Source of the DNA: Brevundimonas sp.
Lineage (GTDB): Bacteria > Pseudomonadota > Alphaproteobacteria > Caulobacterales > Caulobacteraceae
Reading direction: 5' to 3'
Length of the DNA stretch: 14,303 nt
Assembly (NCBI GenBank): GCA_012270135.1
Contig: JAAXIW010000245.1
Span: forward strand, 1 to 14,303
Shown here: piece by piece, positions 1 through 7,295 of the stretch
How the letters are laid out: each line of letters starts with the position of its first letter
Numbering within the stretch: position 1 is the first letter of the stretch
Notes under the pieces: generated by a model
Databases searched by the model: none
Told to the model about the DNA's origin: nothing
What the model saw: only the letters and a program-made list of their open reading frames with translations
Translations under genes and position numbers: made by a program

Positions 1-367
1 GCCTCGACGGGTGCACGGTCCAGCCGCCGCGCCAGAGCCCGAAACCGCGGCTTCGCGCCGCCTCGCGCGCGTCGGCGAGCCAGTCGCCCTCGCTCGGGCG
101 CGCCCAGCCCGCCCGCCCCAGCCCGGCGGCGCGCGTGCCTTCCTCGGCGCGACTGCGAGCGCGGAGCGAATAGGTGCCCGGCAAGTCGAGCACCGACATC
201 GTCCGCCCGTCGGCGGTCCGGATCACGCCTTCCTTGCGCTCGACCGTCACGCCTGCGTAGTTCGCCACCTTCTGGTGGGCGCCGGTCAGGGCGTTGAACA
301 GCGCCGTCTTGCCGCTGTTGGGATTGCCGACAAGCGCGACCCGCGCGCTCCGAACCGCGATATCCAT
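1..367 (-). CDS. feoB: Ferrous iron transporter FeoB, N-terminal part; runs off the window and diverges from the family
   Basis: FeoB is the inner-membrane Fe(II) transporter with an N-terminal GTPase domain. The 122 visible codons begin with the G1 loop GNPNSGKT (residues 14-21), G2 region NYAGVTVE (36-43) and G3 DLPGTYSL (61-68), all as expected for FeoB. Residues 71-84 (RSRAEEGTRAAGLG) still follow the usual RSxxEExTRxxxLG spacing. After that the match ends: the VDATNLERNL-like stretch normally found near residues 90-100 is absent in all three frames of this strand, and the frame instead reads on, without a stop, through a Trp/Arg/Gly-rich tail. The ATG at 367 shares one base with the feoA stop (TGATG), so the two are translationally coupled. 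The tail may be a contig-end chimera, a sequence error or a real rearrangement. The start and G1-G3 are secure; the tail is not. Confidence 0.75.
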   Translation of the reverse strand, partial: MDIAVRSARVALVGNPNSGKTALFNALTGAHQKVANYAGVTVERKEGVIRTADGRTMSVLDLPGTYSLRARSRAEEGTRAAGLGRAGWARPSEGDWLADAREAARSRGFGLWRGGWTVHPSR

Positions 368-636
368 CAGGCGACCGGCTCCATCCGGACGATCAGGCTC
401 GCGGCCTCGTGACGGCGAAGCGCTACGCGCATGTCGTCAACCTTCATGGCGATCGGGTCACGGCCGAACAGGCCTTGGTGCAGCAGTTCGACCCGGGCGC
501 CCTCGACGAATCCCAGTTCCAGCAGGCGACGCTCCAGCTCCAGCTCGTGTTCGTCATGGTGACTGTGGTCGCCGACCTGCACGATGACGCCGCGGTCGCC
601 CCGCCGGGCCTGGCTGAGTTTGATGATGTCGGACAT
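367..636 (-). CDS. feoA: FeoA family ferrous iron transport protein with a histidine-rich loop
   Basis: This is a small SH3-like cytoplasmic partner of FeoB, 89 aa from the ATG at 636. A GTG at 645 would add three residues. I prefer the ATG because a weak GTGAG lies 4 nt before it, but the choice is not decisive. The family core is clear: ELGFVEGARVELLHQGLFG (residues 40-58), then DPIAMKVDDMRVALRRHEA, matching the LGFxxGxxVxxxxxxxxxDP pattern and length of FeoA proteins. It is the first gene of feoAB, with the feoB start overlapping its stop. A Fur-box candidate lies about 37 nt upstream, so iron repression is likely. The odd point is the His/acidic loop GDHSHHDEHELE (residues 22-33, His at 24, 26, 27 and 30), placed between the first strand and the LGF motif. 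It could bind metal; that is inference. Confidence 0.9.
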   Translation of the reverse strand: MSDIIKLSQARRGDRGVIVQVGDHSHHDEHELELERRLLELGFVEGARVELLHQGLFGRDPIAMKVDDMRVALRRHEAASLIVRMEPVA

Positions 637-672
637 GAGGCTCACGCACGGCGGCGCGATCGACGCGCCTTT

Positions 673-687
673 TGACAGTGATTATCA
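673..687 (-). promoter_or_regulatory. Fur-box candidate upstream of feoA
   Basis: On the minus strand the site reads TGATAATCACTGTCA. It fits the 7-1-7 Fur model (TGATAAT-N-ATTATCA) with a perfect first half and 5 of 7 bases in the second, 12 of 14 overall. It lies in the feoA/cytochrome divergent spacer, about 37 nt before the feoA ATG and about 92 nt before the cytochrome ATG. Fur control of feo operons is common, so position and family both support it. It stands out as AT-rich in a very GC-rich region. Confidence 0.6.
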
Positions 688-728
688 GGTGCGAGAGCGG
701 TCCGTCCACCACCGAAGCGTCGCAGCCG

Positions 729-756
729 TTGTCCGAAACGATGGTTGGGCTATCAC
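729..756 (+). promoter_or_regulatory. Caulobacter-type housekeeping promoter candidate for the cytochrome gene
   Basis: TTGTCC (729-734) and GCTATCAC (749-756) are separated by 14 nt. The Caulobacter housekeeping consensus is TTGNCG, 10-14 nt, GCTANAWC; each element here has one mismatch at its defined positions. Transcription from it would start near 763, leaving a short leader that carries the GGAG ribosome-binding site at 769-772. Confidence 0.45.
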
Positions 757-779
757 TGCGGCGACATTGGAGTCCGCGC

Positions 780-1265
780 ATGAACCGACCCATCCTGATC
801 CTCTTCGGCGCCCTGGGCCTCGCTGCTTGCGGCCAAGGCGGCGGCGAAGCCGCGCCCGCGACGCCGGCCCGTCCGGCGCCGACGCCCGAACAAAGGGCGG
901 CCCTGCTCGCGACCCTGCCGGCGCCGTATAACGCCGCCGATCTGGACAACGGCCGTCGCGTGTTCGCTCGCTGCCGTTCCTGCCACACGATCACCGAGGG
1001 CGGACCGAACATGACGGGCCCGAACCTGTACGGCGTCTTCGGCCGTCAGGCCGGCGTCCATGCGAAGTACAACTACTCGACCGCCCTGAAGCAGGCGGAT
1101 TTCGTCTGGGATGGTGAACGGCTGGACCACTGGCTGGAGAATCCGCGCACCTTCCTGAAGGGCACCAAGATGAGCTTCGCCGGCATCCCGGTCGCGGAGG
1201 ACCGCCGCGACGTCATCGCCTTCCTCAAGGTCGAGACGGGCTACAGCCCGCCCGTCCAGCCCTGA
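780..1265 (+). CDS. c-type cytochrome lipoprotein (class I, cytochrome c2-like)
   Basis: A single-heme electron carrier of 161 aa, probably anchored to a membrane facing the periplasm. The N-terminus is a lipoprotein signal: a hydrophobic stretch ending in the lipobox LAAC, with Cys17 as the lipidation site. A Pro/Ala-rich linker follows (about 22-50). The heme-binding motif is CRSCH (Cys65, Cys68, His69). The likely axial Met is Met131 in KGTKMSFAG. GPNLYGVFGRQAG (80-92) and YSTALK (99-104) are typical of cytochrome c2-like proteins. The start is the ATG at 780 because GGAG sits 7 nt before it and the lipoprotein signal begins there; a longer upstream reading frame has no support. Its redox partner is unknown and no oxidase genes are visible. 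Its stop is one base from the stop of the converging RND pump gene. Confidence 0.88.
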   Translation: MNRPILILFGALGLAACGQGGGEAAPATPARPAPTPEQRAALLATLPAPYNAADLDNGRRVFARCRSCHTITEGGPNMTGPNLYGVFGRQAGVHAKYNYSTALKQADFVWDGERLDHWLENPRTFLKGTKMSFAGIPVAEDRRDVIAFLKVETGYSPPVQP

Positions 1266-1266
1266 C

Positions 1267-4200
1267 CTATTCGGCGGCGATCGGCGCCGGGTCGTTGGCC
1301 GCCGCTTCCTTTGCCTCCCACTCCTCGATCTTGCGGGCGGTGTATTCCGGCGACTTGGTGAACCGCGCCAGCACCCCGTAGATCACCGGCACCACGAACA
1401 GGGTGAGCAGGGTGGCGAACATCGCCCCGGCGAAAATGACGACGCCGATCGTCTGACGGCTGCCCGCCCCCGCGCCCTGCCACAGCACGAGCGGCAGGGC
1501 CCCGAACGCCGTGGCGATCGAGGTCATGATGATCGGGCGCAGGCGAAGGGTCGAGGCTTCGATGATGGCGTCGTGGATAGAGCGGCCCTGGTCGCGCAGC
1601 TGATTGGCGAATTCGACGATCAGGATGCCATTCTTGGCCGCCACCCCGATGAGGATGATCAATCCGATCTGGCTGTAGATGTTCAGGCTCGACCCGGCCA
1701 TGACCAGGCCGAACAGCCCCCCGGCGGCGGCCAGAGGCACCGTCAGCATGATCACCGCTGGCGTGATCCAGCTCTCGAACTGGGCCGCCAGCACCAGGAA
1801 GACCAGCAGCAGGGCCAGGCCGAAGGCCCAGCCGACGGCGCTGCCCGCCTCCTGCTGGTCGCGGGCGGCGCCGCCCCACTGGACGGTGGCCACACCCGAG
1901 GGCTGTTCAGCCGCCTGATCGCTGAGGAAGGCCATGGCGTCGGCGAGAGTCGTGCCGGGGTTCAAATCGGCGCTCAGGGAAATACTGCGCTGGCGATCCA
2001 GACGTCGGCGATCCGGCGTGTCACCGGATGTCTCGGTCGTGACCACAGAGGAGAGCGGGACCAGTTGTCCTCCTCCGGTCGAGACATACAACGCTTCCAG
2101 ATCTCCGACCGACCGTCGGTTCTCGAGGTCGGTCTGAAGGATGACATCATACTCCTGACCACCGCGGATATAGGTCGTCGCCCGGCGCGACCCGAACATG
2201 GTCTGCAACGTCCGGCCGATCTCCTGCGACGACACCCCCAGGGCGGCGGCGCGCTGAGGATCCACATCGACCAGCAGACGAGGCGCATTCGGCTCGTAGT
2301 CGAGACGGGGCCTCGAGAATCCGGGATTCTGCTGGGCGGCGGCCAGGATCGGTTGCACCCACTCGAACATGTCTTCGTATTCGGCCCCGGTCAGGACCAT
2401 CTCGATCGAGTTGGAGTTGCCGCCGCCACGCTGGAAGGCTCCGGGGACGCTGACGTTGACCTGGGCGTCGGTCTGGCTGCGCAGTTTCTGGTTTAGCTCC
2501 TGGGCGATTTCATCGGCCGAACGACTGCGTTCCGACCAGTCTTTCAAGGTCAGGACGGCATTGCCCGAGTTGAAACTTCCGCCACCGAAGCCCGGCGCGG
2601 AGACCAGATAGCTCTCGACCTCGCCGCTTTCCCGATATTCGGCGAGGATCGGCTCGAGGCCCAGCATGATACGGCGAGTGTAGTCGAACCCGGCCCCTTC
2701 GGGCCCCTGGATCCGGCCGACGATCCGGCCCCGGTCTTCTGAAGGCACGAGCTCGCTGGGCAGGGCGAGGAACATGACTCCCGCCCCGGCGGCCACCAGG
2801 AAGATGAGGCCGACCATGCCGCCGACCGCCGCCCGCCGGCCAAGCAAGGCCGTCAGGGAGTTGCGATACGAGTTCTTGAGCGCCTCCATGCCGCGGTCGA
2901 CCCGCCGCGCCACCCAACCGGACCCCGAGGCGGGCCGCAGGATCTTTGAGGCCAGCATCGGCGACAGACTGAGCGCCAGGAATGCCGAGAAAGCCACGGC
3001 GGCGGCGATCGCGGCAGCCAATTCGACGAACAACCGCCCGACGTAACCGGGCAGAAACAGTAGCGGCGCGAACACGGACAAGAGCACGATCGTCGTGGCG
3101 ACGACGGCGAAAAAGACCTGCCGCGCCCCGCGCTCCGCCGCGACCAGCGGCGGCTCGCCGTGATCGATGCGGCGCTGGATATTCTCAGTGACCACGATGG
3201 CGTCGTCCACCACCAGGCCGATGGCCAGCACAAGGGCGAGCAGGGTCAGCAGGTTCAGCGAGAAGCCGAGCGGCGCCAGGATGATGAAGGTCGACAAGAG
3301 GCAGATCGGAGCCACGATCGAGGGAATGAAGGCGGCCCTCAGCGTCCCGAGGAAGATGAAGTTGACCAACGCCACAAGCACCAGGGCGATCCCGATGGTA
3401 ATCCAGACCTCGTCGATGGCGTGGGCGGTGAACACGGAGTTGTCCGACCCGACGACCAGTTCCGTCCCTTCCGGGAGACTTGGCTGGACCTGCTCCATCA
3501 TCTCCCTCACACCCTCGGAAATCGCGAGGTCGTTGGACTGGGCCTGACGGGTGACGGCGAGGCCGATCTGATCCAGTCCGTTGCCGCGAAACAGTCGGCG
3601 CTCCTCTTCCGGCGCCTCTTCGACCCGGGCGATATCTCCGAGGCGGGTGACATAGGCCGTCTGGTTCTGAAGCGCTCCAGACTGGGCGCCCGACGCCGCG
3701 CCCCCGCGGGCGCTGATCGGCAGCTGCCGGAAATCTTCAGCCAGCGCGTAGTTGCGGTCCACCCGAACCGTGTAGTTCTTCTCGCCGGTGTCCAGCGCGC
3801 CCGCAGGCAGTTCGATGTTCTGGCTGGTCAGCGCCGACTCTACGTCAGTCACCGTCAGACCGCGCGCGGCGAGAGCGGCGGGCTCGAGCCATATACGCAT
3901 CGAGTAGCGCTGCTCGCCATAAATCTGGACCTGGGCCACCCCGGGCACCGTCGCCAGCCGGTCGATCAGATAGCGGTCGGCGTAGTCGGTCAACGCAAGC
4001 CGATCCATCTGGCTGGACCGCAGGAACAGGATCATGATCGGCTGACCGTTCGTGTCGGCCTTGGCGACCTCGGGGGGGTCGGCCTGGTCCGGCAGATTGC
4101 CCAAGACGCGCGAAATCCGGTCCCGCACGTCGTTGGCGGCGCTGTCGATGTCCCGGTCGAGGGAAAATTCGATACGGACACTGGACCGGCCGTCCCGGCT

Positions 4201-4449
4201 GGTCGAGTTGATGCGATCGACGCCTTGGATGCCGGCGATGCGCTGTTCAATCGGCTCGGTGATCCGGCTTTCGATCACCTCGGCCGAGGCGCCGGCGTAG
4301 GTGGTGTTGACCGATACGATGGGCGGATCGACGTCCGGAAGTTCCCTTACGGGCAGGAAGAAGAAGGCCGCGGCGCCCACCACGCACAGCACGATCGCCG
4401 CCACCGCCGCGAAGACGGGGCGGCGGACAGAGACGTCGGACAACATCAT
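1267..4449 (-). CDS. RND efflux pump permease, HAE1 family (AcrB/MexB-like)
   Basis: A proton-driven inner-membrane drug/solute exporter of 1060 aa, full length for the HAE1 family. Visible features are the N-terminal VRRPVFA and first membrane segment (about 11-33), two large periplasmic loops, and the membrane core. In TM4 the proton-relay pair is Asp415-Asp416 (GLVVDDAIVV, matching AcrB D407/D408). Lys939 in GVAAKNGILIVEF matches AcrB K940. The N-terminal ELPDVDPPIVSVNT is typical of the family. A Gly/Ala/Ser/Gln-rich loop (about 249-264) interrupts the first periplasmic domain. The ATG at 4449 overlaps the adaptor stop by 4 nt (ATGA) and has no clear ribosome-binding site of its own, so it is coupled to the adaptor. 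No TolC-like outer-membrane channel is encoded here, so the pump would use one from elsewhere. Substrate is unknown. The family call is very secure. Confidence 0.96.
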   Translation of the reverse strand: MMLSDVSVRRPVFAAVAAIVLCVVGAAAFFFLPVRELPDVDPPIVSVNTTYAGASAEVIESRITEPIEQRIAGIQGVDRINSTSRDGRSSVRIEFSLDRDIDSAANDVRDRISRVLGNLPDQADPPEVAKADTNGQPIMILFLRSSQMDRLALTDYADRYLIDRLATVPGVAQVQIYGEQRYSMRIWLEPAALAARGLTVTDVESALTSQNIELPAGALDTGEKNYTVRVDRNYALAEDFRQLPISARGGAASGAQSGALQNQTAYVTRLGDIARVEEAPEEERRLFRGNGLDQIGLAVTRQAQSNDLAISEGVREMMEQVQPSLPEGTELVVGSDNSVFTAHAIDEVWITIGIALVLVALVNFIFLGTLRAAFIPSIVAPICLLSTFIILAPLGFSLNLLTLLALVLAIGLVVDDAIVVTENIQRRIDHGEPPLVAAERGARQVFFAVVATTIVLLSVFAPLLFLPGYVGRLFVELAAAIAAAVAFSAFLALSLSPMLASKILRPASGSGWVARRVDRGMEALKNSYRNSLTALLGRRAAVGGMVGLIFLVAAGAGVMFLALPSELVPSEDRGRIVGRIQGPEGAGFDYTRRIMLGLEPILAEYRESGEVESYLVSAPGFGGGSFNSGNAVLTLKDWSERSRSADEIAQELNQKLRSQTDAQVNVSVPGAFQRGGGNSNSIEMVLTGAEYEDMFEWVQPILAAAQQNPGFSRPRLDYEPNAPRLLVDVDPQRAAALGVSSQEIGRTLQTMFGSRRATTYIRGGQEYDVILQTDLENRRSVGDLEALYVSTGGGQLVPLSSVVTTETSGDTPDRRRLDRQRSISLSADLNPGTTLADAMAFLSDQAAEQPSGVATVQWGGAARDQQEAGSAVGWAFGLALLLVFLVLAAQFESWITPAVIMLTVPLAAAGGLFGLVMAGSSLNIYSQIGLIILIGVAAKNGILIVEFANQLRDQGRSIHDAIIEASTLRLRPIIMTSIATAFGALPLVLWQGAGAGSRQTIGVVIFAGAMFATLLTLFVVPVIYGVLARFTKSPEYTARKIEEWEAKEAAANDPAPIAAE

Positions 4450-5561
4450 TTCGAGGCGTCCGCGCGACGAGCCGGGGCGCCGGCGACGGTCACCGGCGAT
4501 CCTGGCTGAATACGGTTCAGGCCGGTCGCGACCACCCGGTCGCCGGCGTTCAGTCCCGACAGTATCTCAACGAAGCCATCCTCCACCGAGCCTGCCTGGA
4601 CGCTCAGCCGCTGGGCGGTCAGGCCCCGCTCGCCGGGGGCGATGCGGAAAACGAAGGCGCTGTCGCCCTCGTACTGGATCGCGGCCTCGGGCACTGCGAG
4701 ACCCTGCCTCACGCCCTGCCGGACAGCCACCCGCATCGACATGCCGGGGCGGATGCGTCCGCCGGGATTGGGAATTTCGGCCCGCGCTGTCGCTGACCGG
4801 GTCTGTTCGTTGACGCGCGTGTCGATCAGGGCGATGCGACCGGTGAAGGTCTCGCCGCCGAGGGCGTCGGCGGTGGCCGTGATCGGCACGCCCGGCCGGA
4901 GGACCGACAGATAGCGCTCCGGCAGGGGGAAATCGACGCGAACCACGCTGACGTCGTCGAGGGTGGTGATTACCGCGCCCGGACTGATCAAGGTGCCGGC
5001 CGTCACGGTGGTGAGGCCCAGAACTCCCGAGAAGGGCGCCCGGATAAGGCGGTCGCCACGCCGCGCCTGGGCGGCGTCGAGACCGGCCCGCGCGGCCTCG
5101 AGCGCCGTCTCCGCATTCTCGGCCGTGACCCTCGGGGCGACTCCCCGGTCGGCAAGTTCACGGTAGCGGTCGTATTCGCGCTGGGCCTGGGCCACCCGCG
5201 ACCGGGCCTCGATGATGTCGGCATCCTCTTCGCGCGCCTGCAACTCGACGAGCGGCGCCCCGGCGCCGACCCGCTGGCCGTCAGTGAACAGGACGCGGGT
5301 GATCAGCTCGCTCGTCGACGAGGTGATGTTGACCGAACGCCGACCGCGCGCGACGCCGAGGACGCGGATCTCGTCGGAGAATTCGCGCGGCGCGACAATG
5401 GCCTGGGAGACCGCCTGACCGCGTCCCGCCCCGGGGCCGCCCCGTCCGCCCGATCCGCCTCCCTCCTCCTCACCCGCGAAGGCAAGTCGCAGGATCACGG
5501 CCCCCACCATCAGGGCGAGCAGGACCGCGGCGGCGGCGAGGAAGAAATGGCGCTTGATCAC
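4446..5561 (-). CDS. RND efflux periplasmic adaptor (membrane fusion protein, HlyD/AcrA-like)
   Basis: This protein joins the RND permease to an outer-membrane channel. From the GTG at 5561 it is 371 aa: an N-terminal membrane anchor (IKRHFFLAAAAVLLALMVGA and on, about residues 2-29), a Gly/Glu-rich linker (30-48), then lipoyl/barrel-sandwich segments split by a helical hairpin (EARSRVAQAQREYDRYRELA), the APFSGVLG half-motif, a beta-barrel with DVSVVRVDFPLPERYL, and the membrane-proximal region around RIRPGMSMRV. I chose the GTG at 5561 because GGAG lies 10 nt upstream and a lysine-flanked anchor begins there. A TTG at 5633 would add 24 mostly Arg-rich residues, has no ribosome-binding site and lies upstream of the promoter candidate at 5591-5618. 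It is coupled to the permease gene by the ATGA overlap. No lipobox cysteine is seen. Confidence 0.92.
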   Translation of the reverse strand: MIKRHFFLAAAAVLLALMVGAVILRLAFAGEEEGGGSGGRGGPGAGRGQAVSQAIVAPREFSDEIRVLGVARGRRSVNITSSTSELITRVLFTDGQRVGAGAPLVELQAREEDADIIEARSRVAQAQREYDRYRELADRGVAPRVTAENAETALEAARAGLDAAQARRGDRLIRAPFSGVLGLTTVTAGTLISPGAVITTLDDVSVVRVDFPLPERYLSVLRPGVPITATADALGGETFTGRIALIDTRVNEQTRSATARAEIPNPGGRIRPGMSMRVAVRQGVRQGLAVPEAAIQYEGDSAFVFRIAPGERGLTAQRLSVQAGSVEDGFVEILSGLNAGDRVVATGLNRIQPGSPVTVAGAPARRADASK

Positions 5562-5590
5562 GCGGGACTGGCTCCGGAACGGGACGAGCC

Positions 5591-5618
5591 GACTTAGCGG
5601 CTCCCGCCGTCGACGCAA
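5591..5618 (-). promoter_or_regulatory. Possible promoter for the adaptor-pump pair
   Basis: On the minus strand TTGCGT (5618-5613) and GCTAAGTC (5598-5591) are 14 nt apart. The -10 element has 6 of 7 defined bases of the Caulobacter GCTANAWC consensus; the -35 match is poor (3 of 5). It lies in the 121-nt gap between the outer-membrane protein gene and the adaptor, so the pump genes may be transcribed separately from the aldolase pair. Confidence 0.3.
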
Positions 5619-5682
5619 CTGGAGTCTCTGCAACGGACGGTGTTTCGGAATCCGTCGCTGAAAAGACCGGACGTTCTACGCG

Positions 5683-6459
5683 TCAGAAGCGGCGCCAGAT
5701 GCCGATCACCGGCCCGCTTGCCTGCGGCGTTTCGCGCCCCGCGACCGTCTGCCTCCATCCTGCCTGCACGCTCCAGTCTCCGAAGTCCCGAACCACAGAC
5801 GCCTCCATGGACAGCCAGCGCGTCGCGCCGTCTTCGGTTTCGCCGCCAAAGGCTTGGGTGAGCACCATCCAGTCGTCGCCAAGATGTGCTCCGACCGTCG
5901 CGTCGACGCGCGTTTCGTCGGGCAAGCCCTGCCGCAACCGCCGCGCCACCTCCAGCTCGACAAACGTGCGCGGCGGGACCGGTCCCCAGCCAGTCTGGAA
6001 CGAGCGGCCGACGGAGGCCCGCATCTCCCAGTCATGGTCGCCCTGCCCCGGCGCGGCGTAGCCCGCGTTGCGCCCTTCTCCACCGGCAGCGTAGCCGGCG
6101 TAGAGGCCGACAGCGGTGTTGTCGTCGCGCCAGACTTGCCAACTGATCCCGAGCTCGATGGGCCCCCGCCCCTCGAACTCGACGAACGCGTCCTCGCCGG
6201 ATTGCCAATCGCCCTTGAACCGGACCGTCAGCCGGTCGGTCAATCCGTATTCCGCGAAGGTTCCGAACACGGTATCGCGCCGGGCGGCCGGGAGGTCGGC
6301 CAGGACGCCGTCGGGATCGAAGCCGCGCTTGGCGGTCATCTGCTCGAACTTGACGATGACCTGCCCCTTGCCCTTGGGTTGATTCCAGGCCCCGGCGGCC
6401 GCGGGCGTGGCGACGGCCGCGAGCGTCAACCCGACGAGCAGCCTCCCGGCGCGGTTCAC
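5683..6459 (-). CDS. Secreted outer-membrane beta-barrel candidate of unknown function
   Basis: A 258-aa protein that I cannot assign to a named family. The N-terminus is a Sec signal peptide (MNRAGRLLVGLTLAAVA followed by TPAAAGA, cleavage near residues 22-24). The mature part is rich in alternating polar and aromatic or small residues with many Gly-Trp-Asp turns, for example FGTFAEYGLTDRLTVRFKGDW, IELGISWQVW and LSMEASVVRDFGDWSVQAGW (overlapping candidate strands). It ends in IGIWRRF, with the terminal aromatic residue common in outer-membrane barrels. It is too small and lacks the helices to be a TolC-type channel. Its GTG start overlaps the aldolase stop (GTGA) with no ribosome-binding site visible, so expression depends on the aldolase gene. 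The adaptor and RND pump follow 121 nt downstream. It may be a small porin or sensor-like barrel. The membrane location is inference; the gene itself is well supported. Confidence 0.75.
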   Translation of the reverse strand: MNRAGRLLVGLTLAAVATPAAAGAWNQPKGKGQVIVKFEQMTAKRGFDPDGVLADLPAARRDTVFGTFAEYGLTDRLTVRFKGDWQSGEDAFVEFEGRGPIELGISWQVWRDDNTAVGLYAGYAAGGEGRNAGYAAPGQGDHDWEMRASVGRSFQTGWGPVPPRTFVELEVARRLRQGLPDETRVDATVGAHLGDDWMVLTQAFGGETEDGATRWLSMEASVVRDFGDWSVQAGWRQTVAGRETPQASGPVIGIWRRF

Positions 6460-7220
6460 ACGTCGTAGCCCGGTGACTTTCGATCAAGCATTCGAAGCGC
6501 CCCCGGCCATGCGAGGGCGGATACAAAGCCGATGCCCTTGCCCTGTTCCCGGGTCTCGGCCTGGGCCGCCTCGGGCGCCATCAGCACATGGTCGCGACCG
6601 ACCGACAGGGCCGCCACCTGTTGGGCGCAAGCCCGCTCGAGGAAGAACATGCCGATCCACGCCTGCGCCGCCGTCTGTCCCACCGCCAGCGTGCCGTGGT
6701 TGCGTAGCAGCATAAGGGGCTTGTCCCCGAGGTCCGCGACCAGCCGCTCGCGCTCGTCATGATTCAGCGCCAGGCCCTCGTAGCCGTGGTAGCTGACCTG
6801 TTCCTGCAGAAGGCAGGCGTTCTGGCCCAGCGGCAGCAGACCTTCCTGCTGCGCCGCCACCCCGACGCCGGCGATCGTGTGCAAATGGATTACGAAATGG
6901 GCGTCGTCCCGCGCGGCGTGGATGGCCGAATGGATGGTGAACCCGGCCGGATTGATGAAGCTGGTCGTGTCCTGAACGACATTCCCGTCCAGATCGACCT
7001 TGACCAGGCAGGACGCGGTCATCTCCTCGAAATACCAGCCGTAGGGGTTGATGAGGAAATGTTTCTCCGGTCCCGGCACACGCGCCGAGATGTGGGTGAA
7101 GATCATGTCGTCCCAGCCGTGCAGGGCGACCAGCCGGTAGAGTGCGGCCAGTTCGACGCGAGCATTCCACTCGGCCTCCGAGACGCGTGATTTCAGCGAT
7201 ACGGTCGCTCCATCAGCCAT
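6456..7220 (-). CDS. Class II aldolase/adducin head-domain protein
   Basis: A 254-aa cytosolic protein of the class II aldolase/adducin fold. Two metal-binding histidines are in IHLHT (His112, His114) and a third in RNHGTLA (His175), as in L-fuculose-1-phosphate aldolase (His92, His94, His155). Aligning the spacing from His112, the position of the catalytic glutamate of FucA (Glu73) is Gly93, and the segment reads GFTIHSAIHAA as in adducin-like members. Fuculose-type aldolase chemistry is therefore doubtful. HISARVPG (43-50) and FLINPYGWYFEEMTAS (55-70) are typical of the subgroup. The start is the ATG at 7220 with GAGG 9 nt upstream. It is the first gene of a minus-strand run and its stop overlaps the start of the outer-membrane protein gene. 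Substrate is not known. Confidence 0.9.
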   Translation of the reverse strand: MADGATVSLKSRVSEAEWNARVELAALYRLVALHGWDDMIFTHISARVPGPEKHFLINPYGWYFEEMTASCLVKVDLDGNVVQDTTSFINPAGFTIHSAIHAARDDAHFVIHLHTIAGVGVAAQQEGLLPLGQNACLLQEQVSYHGYEGLALNHDERERLVADLGDKPLMLLRNHGTLAVGQTAAQAWIGMFFLERACAQQVAALSVGRDHVLMAPEAAQAETREQGKGIGFVSALAWPGALRMLDRKSPGYDV

Positions 7221-7295
7221 GGTCGATATCCTCGAAATTGCGTTCGGCGGCGCACGCTCGCGCCGGGCGGGGCCGCCGTCAAGATTCAGCTTCCG

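Noticed and set aside
1573..2496. 307-codon plus-strand frame opposite the RND pump gene
   Set aside because: Antisense shadow with low-complexity composition and no recognisable motif.
3160..4509. Long open frame (449 codons) on the plus strand opposite the RND pump gene
   Set aside because: It is the antisense shadow of a clear HAE1 permease; its translation is Arg/Gly/Asp/His-rich with no domain, as expected in high-GC DNA.
5634..5682. GACGG...CCGTC inverted repeat downstream of the outer-membrane protein gene as a terminator
   Set aside because: Only 5 bp of stem with an 11-nt loop and no T-run.
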